Assembly: GCA_964520615.1 (NCBI GenBank)
Contig: CAZFNL010000137.1
Location: 62,001-126,000, forward strand
DNA length: 64,000 bases
Direction: 5' to 3'
DNA from: JAMCUI01 sp964520615
Lineage (GTDB): Bacteria; Patescibacteriota; Microgenomatia; 2-02-FULL-39-11
In this document: positions 18,701 to 27,887 of the stretch, piece by piece
How positions within the stretch are numbered: the stretch's first letter is position 1
Layout: the number at the start of each line of letters is the position of its first letter
Position numbers and translations under genes: made by a program
Notes under the pieces: model-generated
The model's input: the letters and a program-made list of their open reading frames with translations, nothing else
What the model was told of the DNA's origin: nothing
Database searches by the model: none

Positions 18701-19553
18701 GAATATCCAGAGGGTAAAAAAGCGGTGTCTCCATACCGGGAGTCAGCTTGCAGTATGCTCCTGCGCCAGGCTTGATCCCCCTGTATTTTTTCAGATGACG
18801 GATGGGAATAAGCGTATAGCCGGGTAACGGCCTGTCGGCATGTTGCCACTTCTTTCTGAAAAAATATTCATTATAAGTGGCGTAGTTTCCGCTTCTACCA
18901 GATCTCTCACGGTTTATATAATTTTTTAACTTCCTCAATAGATCTCTCTGTTTTAAGTTTCCGGTATTCATATAGCTGACTTCCCTGCTTTCTGTCTTTA
19001 GGTTTTTTAGGCTGGAGCAATCAATACTGACATCATAAGGATAACCAACTATGGCGCAACGTCTGGAGAAATCTCCGTCTTCGTGTCCTATGCCTTTGAA
19101 TCTCTCATCAAACCAGCCTACTTTCCTAACCACGTTTTTGGAAGTCATAAAATGACTATATGTTTCGTTTATCAAAAACCACTCGCGGTTTCCTTTCTGC
19201 GCCTCAAACTCCCTCCGGAAATCCGACCCCATCTGACAATCATCATTGAGTATGAGAATTTTGGGTTTTCCCGATAAAATAACTAACAGATTCCATCCTC
19301 TAGCCAAAGGCTGATGCGACTCAAAAGTTAAAACATGATTAAAACCGAGATCGGAAAGAAAACCTGTTGCTTCCTTGATGTACTTGATCTGTCTGTTTTT
19401 GTCGGGAAAACCGTTCAGTATAATATTTTTTTCCACATCAGGGAAATATCTAGCCAAATCTTTTGCCAGTTTCTTAAAAGTCTCTTCATATCTGCCAAGG
19501 AAGGTTACTACTCCTATGGAATAATCATTCTTTTTTGAGATTCTGTCAGTCAT
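18693..19553 (-). CDS. GT-A-fold glycosyltransferase (GT2-like)
   Basis: A 286-residue protein with a divergent GT-A fold. It starts with SIGVVTFLGRYEETFKKL (residues 12-29), has ILILNDDCQMG (100-110) as the probable metal-binding site, and GHEDGDFSRR as the later acidic motif. The last matches the W/G-x-E-D-x-D/E element seen in galactosyltransferase-type C-terminal domains. There is no membrane helix. I take it as an inverting transferase acting on the cytoplasmic precursor, with lower certainty than the canonical GT2 neighbours. It lies 7 nt after the Wzt gene, so it is the first transferase downstream of the exporter pair, and overlaps the next GT2 gene by 8 nt. Confidence 0.65.
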   Translation of the reverse strand: MTDRISKKNDYSIGVVTFLGRYEETFKKLAKDLARYFPDVEKNIILNGFPDKNRQIKYIKEATGFLSDLGFNHVLTFESHQPLARGWNLLVILSGKPKILILNDDCQMGSDFRREFEAQKGNREWFLINETYSHFMTSKNVVRKVGWFDERFKGIGHEDGDFSRRCAIVGYPYDVSIDCSSLKNLKTESREVSYMNTGNLKQRDLLRKLKNYINRERSGRSGNYATYNEYFFRKKWQHADRPLPGYTLIPIRHLKKYRGIKPGAGAYCKLTPGMETPLFYPLDILD

Positions 19554-19560
19554 AAAATTC

Positions 19561-20850
19561 TCAGGTAAAAACCGACCATTTCAATACTGGCGCCAAAAGC
19601 CCCATTCGCGTATCACTGGAATAAGGATTATCATCCTTGTCCCGGAAGAAATTAAACCTCAGACGACAATCGTTATTGGGCGGAAATATCCAACCGACGT
19701 GGTGCAAAGCGCACAACAACTCAATTTCGTAAGTTTCATTTGAAAGTAAATCTACCGGCAGCGGAATCTGTAGTTTGATGTTACCCGGTTTTATAGTCCC
19801 AAAATCCACCAAACCGTTATCGTTTATATCGGAGGCAAAAAGCACTGTCTGCTTCTCGTCATAGAAGGCGACAGCAAAAACCAGGCGTGAATCTCTTTTT
19901 TTAAAATCGGCTTCTATATTGACTAAATATTGTTTGCTGTTAAAAAGCCTGCCCTTCACGATCTTTCCTTGGGCGTCACTTATGTAAAACTTTTTGATTT
20001 TTATTATTTCACCGTATGGATATCTTCCGGAAACTTCAGATTTCCACTCTAACCATTTATCAGTAGTATCCCCACCGCTCTCCTCAAGATATTTTTTTAT
20101 TGTCTCGTTGGCATAACCGCTGTAAGTTATTTTTCCGTCTTTTAACAAAATTGCCCGAGAACATATATTTTGGATTGAAGACATATCATGACTGACAAAA
20201 AGTATGGTACGCCCCGAAGATTTAGATATCTCTCTCATCTTACCCATGCTTTTTTTCCGAAAACTAACATCCCCAACTGCCAGCACCTCATCCACTAGAA
20301 GTATCTCAGGTTCAAGATGTGCTGCCACCGCAAAAGCAAGCCTGACATACATACCTGAAGAATAATATTTTACCGGTGTATCGATAAATTTTCCCACTTC
20401 GGCAAAATCTACAATCTGGGAAAACTTGCGCCTAATCTCACTTCTGGTCATTCCTAATATAGCCCCGTTTAGATATATATTCTCTCTTCCGCTTAATTCC
20501 CCCGAAAAACCTGTGCCCACCTCAAGCAGACTTGAGACTCTCCCCTTTAACCTGATTTCTCCGATAGTTGGAGGAGTGATACGGCTAAGCACCTTCAAAA
20601 GAGTGCTTTTACCCGCGCCGTTTTTTCCTATTATTCCCAATACCTCACCCTCCTCCACGTCAAATGAAATGTTTTTGAGAGCCCAAAATTCATTTTCGCC
20701 CAACTGCCCTCCTTCATACCTCTTTTTACCAAAAATACTTTTGGGATTGTGCACGAAACCAACCAATGTATCCCGCAAAGTATTATATGGCTGGTTCTGC
20801 CCAAATCTGTATTTTTTGGATAATTTATTGGCCTTGATCATCGTTTCCAT
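19561..20850 (-). CDS. wzt: Wzt: ATPase of polysaccharide ABC exporter, with carbohydrate-binding C-terminal domain
   Basis: A 429-residue ATP-binding subunit of an O-antigen/teichoic-acid-type exporter. Residues 1-245 are the nucleotide-binding domain: Walker A GKNGAGKS (75-82), the Wzt-type signature SSGMYVRLAF (164-173), Walker B EILLVDE (182-188) and the switch His H221. The long insertion before Walker A (about residues 20-55) is typical of Wzt/TagH. Residues 255-429 form an added beta-rich domain, as in Wzt proteins that recognise a capped or modified chain end before export. This implies the glycan is finished in the cytoplasm on a polyprenyl carrier and then exported whole. Its partner Wzm lies 3 nt upstream. 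Methyl or carbamoyl groups made by neighbours could be the recognised mark, which is inference. Confidence 0.93.
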   Translation of the reverse strand: METMIKANKLSKKYRFGQNQPYNTLRDTLVGFVHNPKSIFGKKRYEGGQLGENEFWALKNISFDVEEGEVLGIIGKNGAGKSTLLKVLSRITPPTIGEIRLKGRVSSLLEVGTGFSGELSGRENIYLNGAILGMTRSEIRRKFSQIVDFAEVGKFIDTPVKYYSSGMYVRLAFAVAAHLEPEILLVDEVLAVGDVSFRKKSMGKMREISKSSGRTILFVSHDMSSIQNICSRAILLKDGKITYSGYANETIKKYLEESGGDTTDKWLEWKSEVSGRYPYGEIIKIKKFYISDAQGKIVKGRLFNSKQYLVNIEADFKKRDSRLVFAVAFYDEKQTVLFASDINDNGLVDFGTIKPGNIKLQIPLPVDLLSNETYEIELLCALHHVGWIFPPNNDCRLRFNFFRDKDDNPYSSDTRMGLLAPVLKWSVFT

Positions 20851-20853
20851 ACT

Positions 20854-21678
20854 TTAAACAATGTCAGCAAAAAACTGTTCAGTTTTATTAAAATACAATA
20901 TTCCAACGGATAAAATCACAATCGCCGACACAAATGAAATAACCATATAAATCGGATCGTAACTTGCGCCGGAAAAGATAGTCCGTGAAGCCTCAATGAC
21001 GGAAGTCATAGGGTTTAGCGCCATAATAAACCTGTGGCTCTGGGAAAGAATCGTAATCGGATAAATTACCGGAGTCAGAAACAAAAGAAGCTGTATAAAA
21101 TAAGGCAATATGTACCCCACATCTCTGTATTTAATGTTTATTGAGGTCAAAAGAAGTCCCAACCCAGCAGCAGTAATAGCAGTCACGACAACCGCCATGG
21201 GAAAAATTATTAATGCAGATAAACTGGGATAATATCCCAGCACAATAGCCGCTAAAAGAAGCATAGCTAAATTTATTAGAAAATCGACAAAACTGGTCAA
21301 TATGGCTGACAGTGGCAGAATCATTTTGGGAAAATATACTTTTTGAAAAATACTGGCGCTTCCTACCATACTGGTGCTTGCATGGGAGAGCGCACTGGAG
21401 AAAAAATTCCAGAAAACCAAACCCGCCAGTACAAACAGCGCATAAGGCAGTTTACCTGAAGGAATTTTCGCAAGGTTGCCGAAAAATATGGTAAATATAA
21501 AAGTACTCACCAATGGCTGAAAAACTACCCACAAAATACCTAGTATTGTCTGTTTATACCGGACTTTTATATCTCTCCAAGTAAAAACATAGAAAAGCTC
21601 TCTGAATCGCCAAAGCTCTGTAAAATCAATAAAAGTCCAAGCTGACTTGGGTCTAATGACAATTTCTTTTGAATCCAT
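20854..21678 (-). CDS. wzm: Wzm: permease of polysaccharide ABC exporter (ABC-2 type)
   Basis: A 274-residue membrane protein of the ABC-2 permease family with six predicted helices. The cytoplasmic N-terminus ends in the family's interface motif WRDIKVRYKQTILG (near residues 33-46), which contacts the ATPase. The following QPLVSTFIFTIFFG is the first membrane helix. Length and order match Wzm/TagG. It forms the channel with Wzt and moves the undecaprenyl-linked polysaccharide across the cytoplasmic membrane. It is separated from Wzt by 3 nt and from the upstream GT4 gene by 1 nt, so the exporter is embedded in the operon and not separately controlled. No other flippase (Wzx) or polymerase (Wzy) was recognised, consistent with the ABC route. 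Confidence 0.92.
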   Translation of the reverse strand: MDSKEIVIRPKSAWTFIDFTELWRFRELFYVFTWRDIKVRYKQTILGILWVVFQPLVSTFIFTIFFGNLAKIPSGKLPYALFVLAGLVFWNFFSSALSHASTSMVGSASIFQKVYFPKMILPLSAILTSFVDFLINLAMLLLAAIVLGYYPSLSALIIFPMAVVVTAITAAGLGLLLTSINIKYRDVGYILPYFIQLLLFLTPVIYPITILSQSHRFIMALNPMTSVIEASRTIFSGASYDPIYMVISFVSAIVILSVGILYFNKTEQFFADIV

Positions 21679-21679
21679 T

Positions 21680-22846
21680 TTATTTTTGAACCAAACTTAA
21701 TGCCTGTCGGGCAATTTCCTGCCAGCCAAAATATCTCCTGATGTGTGATCGGGCTGCTCTTCCTGTTTCCTGCCTTAATCTCTTATTATACGATAGCTGG
21801 GCGACTTTTTGTGCCAATTGAGCGATATTTTTCCTGGGGAAAAAAAGAGAACCGCGACTTTGGGTTAAATACTGGGTACCGAACCATTTCGGAATTATCA
21901 AGGGCAAACCCGTCGACATTGCCTCAAGCATCCCTTGTGAAGGATCTCCCGGCCAGACCGCAATATCGGCAGCATTGTAATAATCGGGCAATTTATCATT
22001 GCTTACCATGGTCTCAACGATTAGTTGGTTATAGTTAAGAATTTGTTTCAAACCTGATATATAATTCTTTTCTCCGCCTCCCACCAAAAGTACCCTAATT
22101 TTAGTATCATTTATTTTTTTGGCCGCCTGAAGTAAAATCTCAATATCTTTTCTGGGACTGATTTTCCCGGAAAATACCAGTACAATATCGTGATCGGAGA
22201 CGTCCAATTTCTTCCTCATGATTTTTCTTTTATTATCATCTGGAGAAAATAATTTCGTATCCACACCCAGTCTTATTATGGAAACCTCCTTATTTTTCAA
22301 TCCAAACTCACTGCAGGCAAAATCCCTTTCCGCCTCTCCTATGGCAAAAATAGCATCCGCCTGTGATTTAATGACGGGCGCTGCAAATTTGCTAAAAAAG
22401 AAACGGTATATCCTTTTTGGGAAAGAATTAAATTTGGTATTGAAAGCTGCCGCATGATTGTCATATATCAGACGGAATCCGCGTTTAGCTTTAATTCTGG
22501 CAACCAAATAGGAAGTAAATGAATACATCCCGTGGCAAAATACTGTATCCGGCGCAATCTCTGTCAACTTCCCTTTCAACCCGGATAAATAAATCATGTT
22601 TGTTCCCGGAATTTCGGTACTTCTCAACCGGACTGTACTTATACCATCCTCAATCTTCTTTCCAACTCTCACAATTCTGTCACCCAAAAGAGGAAAATAA
22701 GAATCCTTATAATCGGGGAAAGGGAAGTACCGGTCTGATGTTACCACCCATACATCATGCCCTGCTTTTCCATGCTCACGTGCCAAAAATGTCTCTTGAT
22801 AACCAACTTTAGGCTGGAAATAATCTATAAGATGAACAATTTTCAT
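21680..22846 (-). CDS. family 4 glycosyltransferase (GT-B)
   Basis: A 388-residue GT-B protein. The N-terminal domain starts KIVHLIDYFQPKVGYQETFLA with the Gly-containing acceptor loop. The donor domain starts near FSGKISPRKD (about 216), and the expected EX7E region reads GDPSQGMLEAMSTGLP, where the first Glu is replaced by Asp in a shortened form. That variation is tolerated in some GT4 members but may mark a changed donor. It is likely cytoplasmic and assembles the chain exported by the adjacent Wzm/Wzt pair. It overlaps the asparagine synthase-like gene upstream by 4 nt and precedes Wzm by 1 nt. Confidence 0.8.
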   Translation of the reverse strand: MKIVHLIDYFQPKVGYQETFLAREHGKAGHDVWVVTSDRYFPFPDYKDSYFPLLGDRIVRVGKKIEDGISTVRLRSTEIPGTNMIYLSGLKGKLTEIAPDTVFCHGMYSFTSYLVARIKAKRGFRLIYDNHAAAFNTKFNSFPKRIYRFFFSKFAAPVIKSQADAIFAIGEAERDFACSEFGLKNKEVSIIRLGVDTKLFSPDDNKRKIMRKKLDVSDHDIVLVFSGKISPRKDIEILLQAAKKINDTKIRVLLVGGGEKNYISGLKQILNYNQLIVETMVSNDKLPDYYNAADIAVWPGDPSQGMLEAMSTGLPLIIPKWFGTQYLTQSRGSLFFPRKNIAQLAQKVAQLSYNKRLRQETGRAARSHIRRYFGWQEIARQALSLVQK

Positions 22847-24795
22847 ATGGCAAGATCTTCAAGCGTGACGTCCGGCCTCCCGATTTTTGCATTATCCAGA
22901 TAAATGCGGCACCACAACTCAAACACAAATAATATCCAGACGCGCAAATGCTCACTCCAAAGCATCTTGCCCGGTTTTGACTCATAAAATTTATTGACCA
23001 CTCCAGATATATATTTTTCGTTGAATATTCCTCTTTTTTTAAGGGACTCTGCGCTTAAAACTGATTTTATATAAGGTTTCAATTTTCCTTTCATGTAAAT
23101 CACTCTCGGGATGGCAAAACCTGTTTTTTTGTGATTTATCACTTCCTTTGGCAACCAGTCTGCCACAGCTTTCTTGAGGATATATTTTGAAATTCCATCT
23201 CTAAACTTACGGGAAGGGTGAATTCTTGCTGAAAATTCAACAAGTCTGGGATCAAGAAAGGGCACTCTTGCCTCAAGAGAATTTGCCATACTCATCATAT
23301 TCATACCCAAAAGCAAATCATCTCTGGTATAGCTTTTAAGGTCAATATAGTTTAATTGATCTACTGGATGCCAGCTTTTTATTTTCTGATACAACCCGTC
23401 AAAATAATTTTGTGTGCTATAGTTTCCGTAATGCTTTGCTAAATAATCCTGACTGTAAATGTTTTTTTTCTCCTCCTCCTGATAAGCAAAATAAAGATAA
23501 AGGCTGCGCCGGACAAGAGTCGGCAGATTAAAAAAATCCTGTGATACTGATAAGACTTTCTTCCAGTCTGACCGGAAAGCAATCCTTTTCATCAGTAAAA
23601 AAAGGAGTGATCTCGCGGCCGGAGGAATATGGTTGTATATGTCTCCTATAGATTTGGTATTGTAAAGCTCACTGTGGTATCCGGCAAAAAGCTCATCCCC
23701 GCCAAGTCCTGACAAAGCTACTTTTACATCCTTTGCCGCCAGACGGGAAATAAAATATGTTTCGAGTGATCCTCCCGTGGGCTGGTCGAAATAATAGATT
23801 ATTTGAGGAAGACTCTCTACCAAATCATTCTGTGATACGGTAAACTCCGTATGTATTGTCCCGTAACGTTTTGCTACCATTCCGGCATATTTTCTCTCAT
23901 CATAGGCGCTACCCCCTTCAGACCAAAGCGAGTAAGTCCGTACGGGATGTCCTGACGACATTGAAAGAAGCGCAACAACTGTCGAAGAATCCACACCACC
24001 AGAGAGATACGCACCTACCGGCACATCTGATACCTTGGCATAAGCTACCGCAGATACCAATTTTCTTTTCAGTTCTTCTATTTCCTCTTCTTTCGGAATG
24101 GTTTTATTCTGCCATAAACCAACCGGGAGTTCCCAGTACTTCTCAATTCCGACTCCTCTTTTATCCACTGTCATGACTCTACCGGGCAAAAGACTATTTA
24201 CCCCTTCTATTATTGTCATAGGACTGGGGATGGAAAATATAGAAAGGTAGTGATGTAAAGATTCCGAACTTATCTCCCTCTTAACCAAACCTGACGCCAA
24301 TATAGATTTTAATTCTGAGGCAAAAATAAAAGTTTTACCTACTTTAGTCCAATAGAGAGGGTTTACACCCAATTGATCGCGAACCAATATAAACTTAGAC
24401 TGCCGTTTATCCCAGATACAAAATGCAAATTGTCCATTTAGTTTTTTAACAAACATGAGACCATACTCCCTGTAGCCGTTCAATATTACCTCCGTATCAG
24501 TATGAGAAATGAATTCGTATCCCTTACCGACTAAATCTTTTTTCAATTCTTCAAAATTGAATATTTCACCGTTAAAGGTTATCCAGAATTCCCCATCTTT
24601 TGATGCCATTGGCTGACTACCAGCTATCGTTGGATCAATAATTGCCAGCCTGCGGTTTGCCAATCCGATATTTTCCTCCAAATGCTCACCGTGGCCATCA
24701 GGACCCCTATGAACCAGAACGGAATCCATTCTGTGAAGGATTTTTTTATCAACTTTATGTCCATCAAAATTAAAAACTCCTGCTATGCCGCACAT
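22843..24795 (-). CDS. asnB: asparagine synthase (glutamine-hydrolysing)-like amidotransferase
   Basis: A 650-residue two-domain enzyme. Cys2 of the N-terminal MCGIAG is the glutaminase nucleophile, and HRGPDG and NGEIFN (75-80) are further glutaminase motifs. The C-terminal synthetase domain has the ATP-pyrophosphatase loop SGGVDS (265-270). Family knowledge gives ATP-dependent amide formation with ammonia from glutamine, classically aspartate to asparagine. AsnB-like genes inside polysaccharide loci (WbpS-like) are thought to amidate uronic acid carboxyls, a role the setting here favours. It could also be the cell's asparagine synthase. It lies 6 nt after a GT4 gene and overlaps the next by 4 nt. 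No key residue is missing. Confidence 0.88.
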   Translation of the reverse strand: MCGIAGVFNFDGHKVDKKILHRMDSVLVHRGPDGHGEHLEENIGLANRRLAIIDPTIAGSQPMASKDGEFWITFNGEIFNFEELKKDLVGKGYEFISHTDTEVILNGYREYGLMFVKKLNGQFAFCIWDKRQSKFILVRDQLGVNPLYWTKVGKTFIFASELKSILASGLVKREISSESLHHYLSIFSIPSPMTIIEGVNSLLPGRVMTVDKRGVGIEKYWELPVGLWQNKTIPKEEEIEELKRKLVSAVAYAKVSDVPVGAYLSGGVDSSTVVALLSMSSGHPVRTYSLWSEGGSAYDERKYAGMVAKRYGTIHTEFTVSQNDLVESLPQIIYYFDQPTGGSLETYFISRLAAKDVKVALSGLGGDELFAGYHSELYNTKSIGDIYNHIPPAARSLLFLLMKRIAFRSDWKKVLSVSQDFFNLPTLVRRSLYLYFAYQEEEKKNIYSQDYLAKHYGNYSTQNYFDGLYQKIKSWHPVDQLNYIDLKSYTRDDLLLGMNMMSMANSLEARVPFLDPRLVEFSARIHPSRKFRDGISKYILKKAVADWLPKEVINHKKTGFAIPRVIYMKGKLKPYIKSVLSAESLKKRGIFNEKYISGVVNKFYESKPGKMLWSEHLRVWILFVFELWCRIYLDNAKIGRPDVTLEDLAI

Positions 24796-24801
24796 AAACG
24801 A

Positions 24802-25989
24802 TTAAATTATCTCTTTATAAACATCTTCCGTTCTCTCAACAATTTTATCTATAGAATACTCATTTTTAACCATTCTATTGGCATTTCTCCCGAAATAACT
24901 GCGGAAATTTTCCCGTTTCAAGATCTCTTCCAAACCCTGTGCTATCTTTTTCGCATTATTATCAACTATTTTGCCCGCGTCGTATTCTATGATTCTGTCA
25001 AAACCTGATTTATCAGATAACAGAAGAGGTAGATTGCAAGCGGCCGCCTCTAACGCGGAAATAGGCATACCCTCAGCGTAGGAAGTCAAAGCAAATACAT
25101 GAGCAGCTGATAAAGCCGCCAGCTTAGCCCTTCCCGTAAGATTACCGGCAAAAATTACCGCTTTTTCCAAACCATTACTCCTTGTTGTCATCTTTAAGTC
25201 GTCCAGATATTCTTTTTTTTCTGCAGGCCCTGCAATCACTAGTTTAATATTGTCTTTTTTATAATGTATATATAATAGTGATTTTATCAGAAGCTCAATT
25301 CCTTTTTTGGGATGTATCCGTCCAAGAAAAAGAATGACACAATCGTTTTCTTTTAATCCCCATTGACTACGAAATTCAACTTTTTTGGGAAGTTTTAGGA
25401 ATAGATTAGCGTCAATACCGTTAGGAATTACTATCACATTTTTCTTATTAATCCCCAATTTCAAATATGATTTTTTCTCTTCCTCTGTCAGGGCGATAAT
25501 TTTTGCCGCTCCCAAAAGGAGTTTTTTGCCGCCAAATTGGTAAAATAACTTTTTCCTTCCTAGATTACCTTCTTTTTCCGACATCTTGGCCGTACCGTGT
25601 CCCGACAATATATAAGGGATGCCCTTTTTTTTTGCCCAAAAAGCCGCCCACAAATGCATTGGGGTATATATTTCATGCATATGGATTATGTCAAAATCTG
25701 AGATAGTTCTTATAAGTTTAAGGAAAAAAGCTGGCGGGGAAAAAATATGTTTTTTGAAGGCAAGATTTCCGGAAATATTTTTGAAGTAATAAACGCCAAA
25801 TCCTTCAATCCTTATTTTTTTATTTGTCTGTGCTTTAATACTATCTGTATCGCTGCCTAAATCAGTAGTAAATACTATCACTTCATGACCATGTTTTACC
25901 AATTCTCGGCTTAGATTATATACTGCCGTTGCGCTTCCTCCAACTGAAAGAGCTGGAAAAAAGTATGGGACTAATTGAAGAATTTTCAT
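24802..25989 (-). CDS. family 4 glycosyltransferase (GT-B)
   Basis: A 395-residue retaining GT-B enzyme. MKILQLVPYFFPALSVGGSATAV is the N-terminal strand with the GG acceptor loop. VIPNGIDANLF (near 190) and FLGRIHPKKGI start the donor domain, and the EX7E motif lies in YAEGMPISALEAAAC. These features are close to WcaL/PelF-type GT4 enzymes. It should transfer a hexose with retained configuration on the cytoplasmic side. It is the second gene of the operon, overlapping the carbamoyltransferase gene by 4 nt and followed after 6 nt by the AsnB-like gene, so its level probably follows the promoter at about 27721. Donor unknown. Confidence 0.87.
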   Translation of the reverse strand: MKILQLVPYFFPALSVGGSATAVYNLSRELVKHGHEVIVFTTDLGSDTDSIKAQTNKKIRIEGFGVYYFKNISGNLAFKKHIFSPPAFFLKLIRTISDFDIIHMHEIYTPMHLWAAFWAKKKGIPYILSGHGTAKMSEKEGNLGRKKLFYQFGGKKLLLGAAKIIALTEEEKKSYLKLGINKKNVIVIPNGIDANLFLKLPKKVEFRSQWGLKENDCVILFLGRIHPKKGIELLIKSLLYIHYKKDNIKLVIAGPAEKKEYLDDLKMTTRSNGLEKAVIFAGNLTGRAKLAALSAAHVFALTSYAEGMPISALEAAACNLPLLLSDKSGFDRIIEYDAGKIVDNNAKKIAQGLEEILKRENFRSYFGRNANRMVKNEYSIDKIVERTEDVYKEII

Positions 25990-27695
25990 TTAGTAATCAG
26001 ATAATCTTCCAGTATCATTGCGTCCAGTCCTGAATTTTCAAAAGTGGAAAGAGCAACGTCAGGAGTACCCACTATTGGAAACCCATGCAGGTTAAATGAA
26101 GTATTAAGGAGTCCCGCAACACCAGTCAGTTTTTTAAATTCGGTCAATATGCCTCTGTAACCGGGATTCCAGTTATCTACCGTCTGCGGTCTACATGTTC
26201 TGTCATATGGATGAAGCCCGGCAACAATCTCGTCTGCTCTTTCTTTTGTGTCGAAAGCCTCAATCATATATCTGGCAGGTTTTTGGTAATCTTTCAAATA
26301 TTTATCTGAATCCTCCTCCAGAATGGAGGCGGCAAAAGGCATCCAAAAATCCCTTTGCTTTATGGCAAAGTTTAATTTTGAAATCACCCGCAAATCTCTT
26401 GGATCAGCCAGAATACTGCGATTACCCAATGCTCTAGGCCCCCACTCGTCCCGGCCGGCAAACCTGGCGACAATTTTACCACTGTTTAACAGTTTAGCGG
26501 TTTCTTTTGCCATCCCCTTCTCCAATTTCACGGCTTTCTTTTTCCATTTTGATTTTTTTAGTAAACTGTCGACTTCTTCAGAGGAATATTTTTGTCCGAG
26601 ATACAAATCTCCAAGCGGCTCAACCTCAGCCTTTATTTTCATCTCCTGACACAATCTGACATAACCTTCAATGGCAACCCCGGCTGGAGTCCCGCCGTCA
26701 TCAGCTGCCGGATAGAAAAAAGCTTTTTTCACTTCTGGCATTTCCCTTATTACTTTGTTTGCCTTCACATTGAGAAATGAACCTCCGCTTGCGGCCACGT
26801 TATGCACTCCGGTATGAGCTATTGCATTTTTTACCCATTGTGAAACCAGATCTTCAAAATATTTCTGTGTTGCAAAGGCAATATTGTCAAATCTGCGCCC
26901 GGCAAGAATAGAAGCAAGATTTCTAGTGACATCATATAGATAAGCACCGAAAATATTCTGGAACTCCAGGGGTCTTCCCGGATTTATCCTGATGATTTTT
27001 TTGAATTCATCCATCAGTCCGTCATCCCTGCCGTATGGCGCGAGTCCCATCACCTTGTACTCATGTTCCCAGCGTTTCATCCCGAGGTACCCGGTTATCT
27101 CACTGTAAATATTGTTGGACAGGCTGTCATAAAATGTCGTTTCGGCAACTCTTTTGATTTTATTATTTTTACCTACTGAAACCGTAGCGGATAACCCGTC
27201 CCCCGACCCGTCCAGTGTAAGAATTAATGTTTCATCCTGAAAACCTGAACCGTAATAAGCGCAGGCGGCGTGGCTCAGATGATGGTCAATAAAAATGATT
27301 TTTTTCTCCCCAATCCCAAGACTTTCAAATAGATCCTTCAGTCGACCTGTTTGCCTGAACTTATGAAGAAGTTTTACATATGCTTTTGCAAAAAGATGTG
27401 AATGAAGGTATGGTGCCAGTTCGACCTGAAGCCTTCCCAGCCAGTTGATGTCAGCATATGGTGGACCCACACGGACAAAACAGCCTATGGCGATAAGGTC
27501 GGTTTGCTCAGGCGGTATCCCCGCAATTTCAAAAACTTTGGCAATGGCAAATACCGGCACGCCGGAATAATTCTTTATGTTATTCAGCCTCTCCTCGGAT
27601 ATGGCTGAAAGTATTTTCCCGTCACGAAGGAGTGCCGCCCCCGCATTGTGCCCGTCATGAATACCCAAAACAGTAAGATGATTTTTCTTATCCAT
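25986..27695 (-). CDS. NodU/CmcH-family O-carbamoyltransferase
   Basis: A 569-residue carbamoyltransferase. The N-terminal Kae1-like domain has LGIHDGHNAGAALLRDG (residues 10-26), the metal-binding DHHLSHAACAYYGSGF and the phosphate-binding LDGSGDGLS. The C-terminal domain has GRDEWGPRALGNRSILADPR, the family hallmark that binds carbamoyl-adenylate. Known members (NodU, CmcH, TobZ) move a carbamoyl group from carbamoyl phosphate with ATP to a sugar or antibiotic hydroxyl. Here it should decorate a residue of the exported glycan. It is the first gene of a 24-gene minus-strand run. A TATAAT on the minus strand at 27721-27726 sits 25 nt before its start codon. The heptamer array lies farther upstream. 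Confidence 0.92.
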   Translation of the reverse strand: MDKKNHLTVLGIHDGHNAGAALLRDGKILSAISEERLNNIKNYSGVPVFAIAKVFEIAGIPPEQTDLIAIGCFVRVGPPYADINWLGRLQVELAPYLHSHLFAKAYVKLLHKFRQTGRLKDLFESLGIGEKKIIFIDHHLSHAACAYYGSGFQDETLILTLDGSGDGLSATVSVGKNNKIKRVAETTFYDSLSNNIYSEITGYLGMKRWEHEYKVMGLAPYGRDDGLMDEFKKIIRINPGRPLEFQNIFGAYLYDVTRNLASILAGRRFDNIAFATQKYFEDLVSQWVKNAIAHTGVHNVAASGGSFLNVKANKVIREMPEVKKAFFYPAADDGGTPAGVAIEGYVRLCQEMKIKAEVEPLGDLYLGQKYSSEEVDSLLKKSKWKKKAVKLEKGMAKETAKLLNSGKIVARFAGRDEWGPRALGNRSILADPRDLRVISKLNFAIKQRDFWMPFAASILEEDSDKYLKDYQKPARYMIEAFDTKERADEIVAGLHPYDRTCRPQTVDNWNPGYRGILTEFKKLTGVAGLLNTSFNLHGFPIVGTPDVALSTFENSGLDAMILEDYLITK

Positions 27696-27720
27696 AACTC
27701 TCTAATCTAAAAACTCTACA

Positions 27721-27726
27721 ATTATA
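27721..27726 (-). promoter_or_regulatory. -10 element for the 27695-to-1 operon
   Basis: The minus strand reads TTGTATAAT here, a consensus -10 hexamer preceded by TG, 25 nt before the carbamoyltransferase start, leaving a leader of about 18 nt. No convincing -35 is seen at 17-18 nt. It is the only promoter-like site I see for the whole downstream gene run. Confidence 0.45.
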
Positions 27727-27774
27727 CAATAGAACCTCTCTTCCTGCCCAAAAACATTCCAATTTCTTATTTTT

Positions 27775-27837
27775 AATTCCTAATTCCTAATTCATTATTC
27801 ATAATTCCTAATTCATAATTCCTTATTCTTAATTCAG
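27775..27837. repeat. 7-nt periodic repeat array (AATTCCT type)
   Basis: Nine consecutive heptamers in exact register: AATTCCT, AATTCCT, AATTCAT, TATTCAT, AATTCCT, AATTCAT, AATTCCT, TATTCTT, AATTCAG. It fills the divergent gap between the carbamoyltransferase and rfbF genes and ends just before the rfbF promoter. The complement (GAATTA-type units) recurs inside the rfbG-like gene. Confidence 0.9.
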
Positions 27838-27849
27838 CAGACAAATAAC

Positions 27850-27878
27850 TTACAACTAAATACTCTTTCTGCTATAAT
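27850..27878 (+). promoter_or_regulatory. rfbF promoter, extended -10
   Basis: TTACAA (27850-27855), a 17-nt spacer and TATAAT (27873-27878) preceded by TGC form a strong sigma-70-type promoter with an extended -10. The rfbF ATG begins 9 nt after the -10, so the predicted transcript starts about 3 nt before the start codon or at it (near-leaderless). Confidence 0.7.
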
Positions 27879-27887
27879 CCAGGCTAT

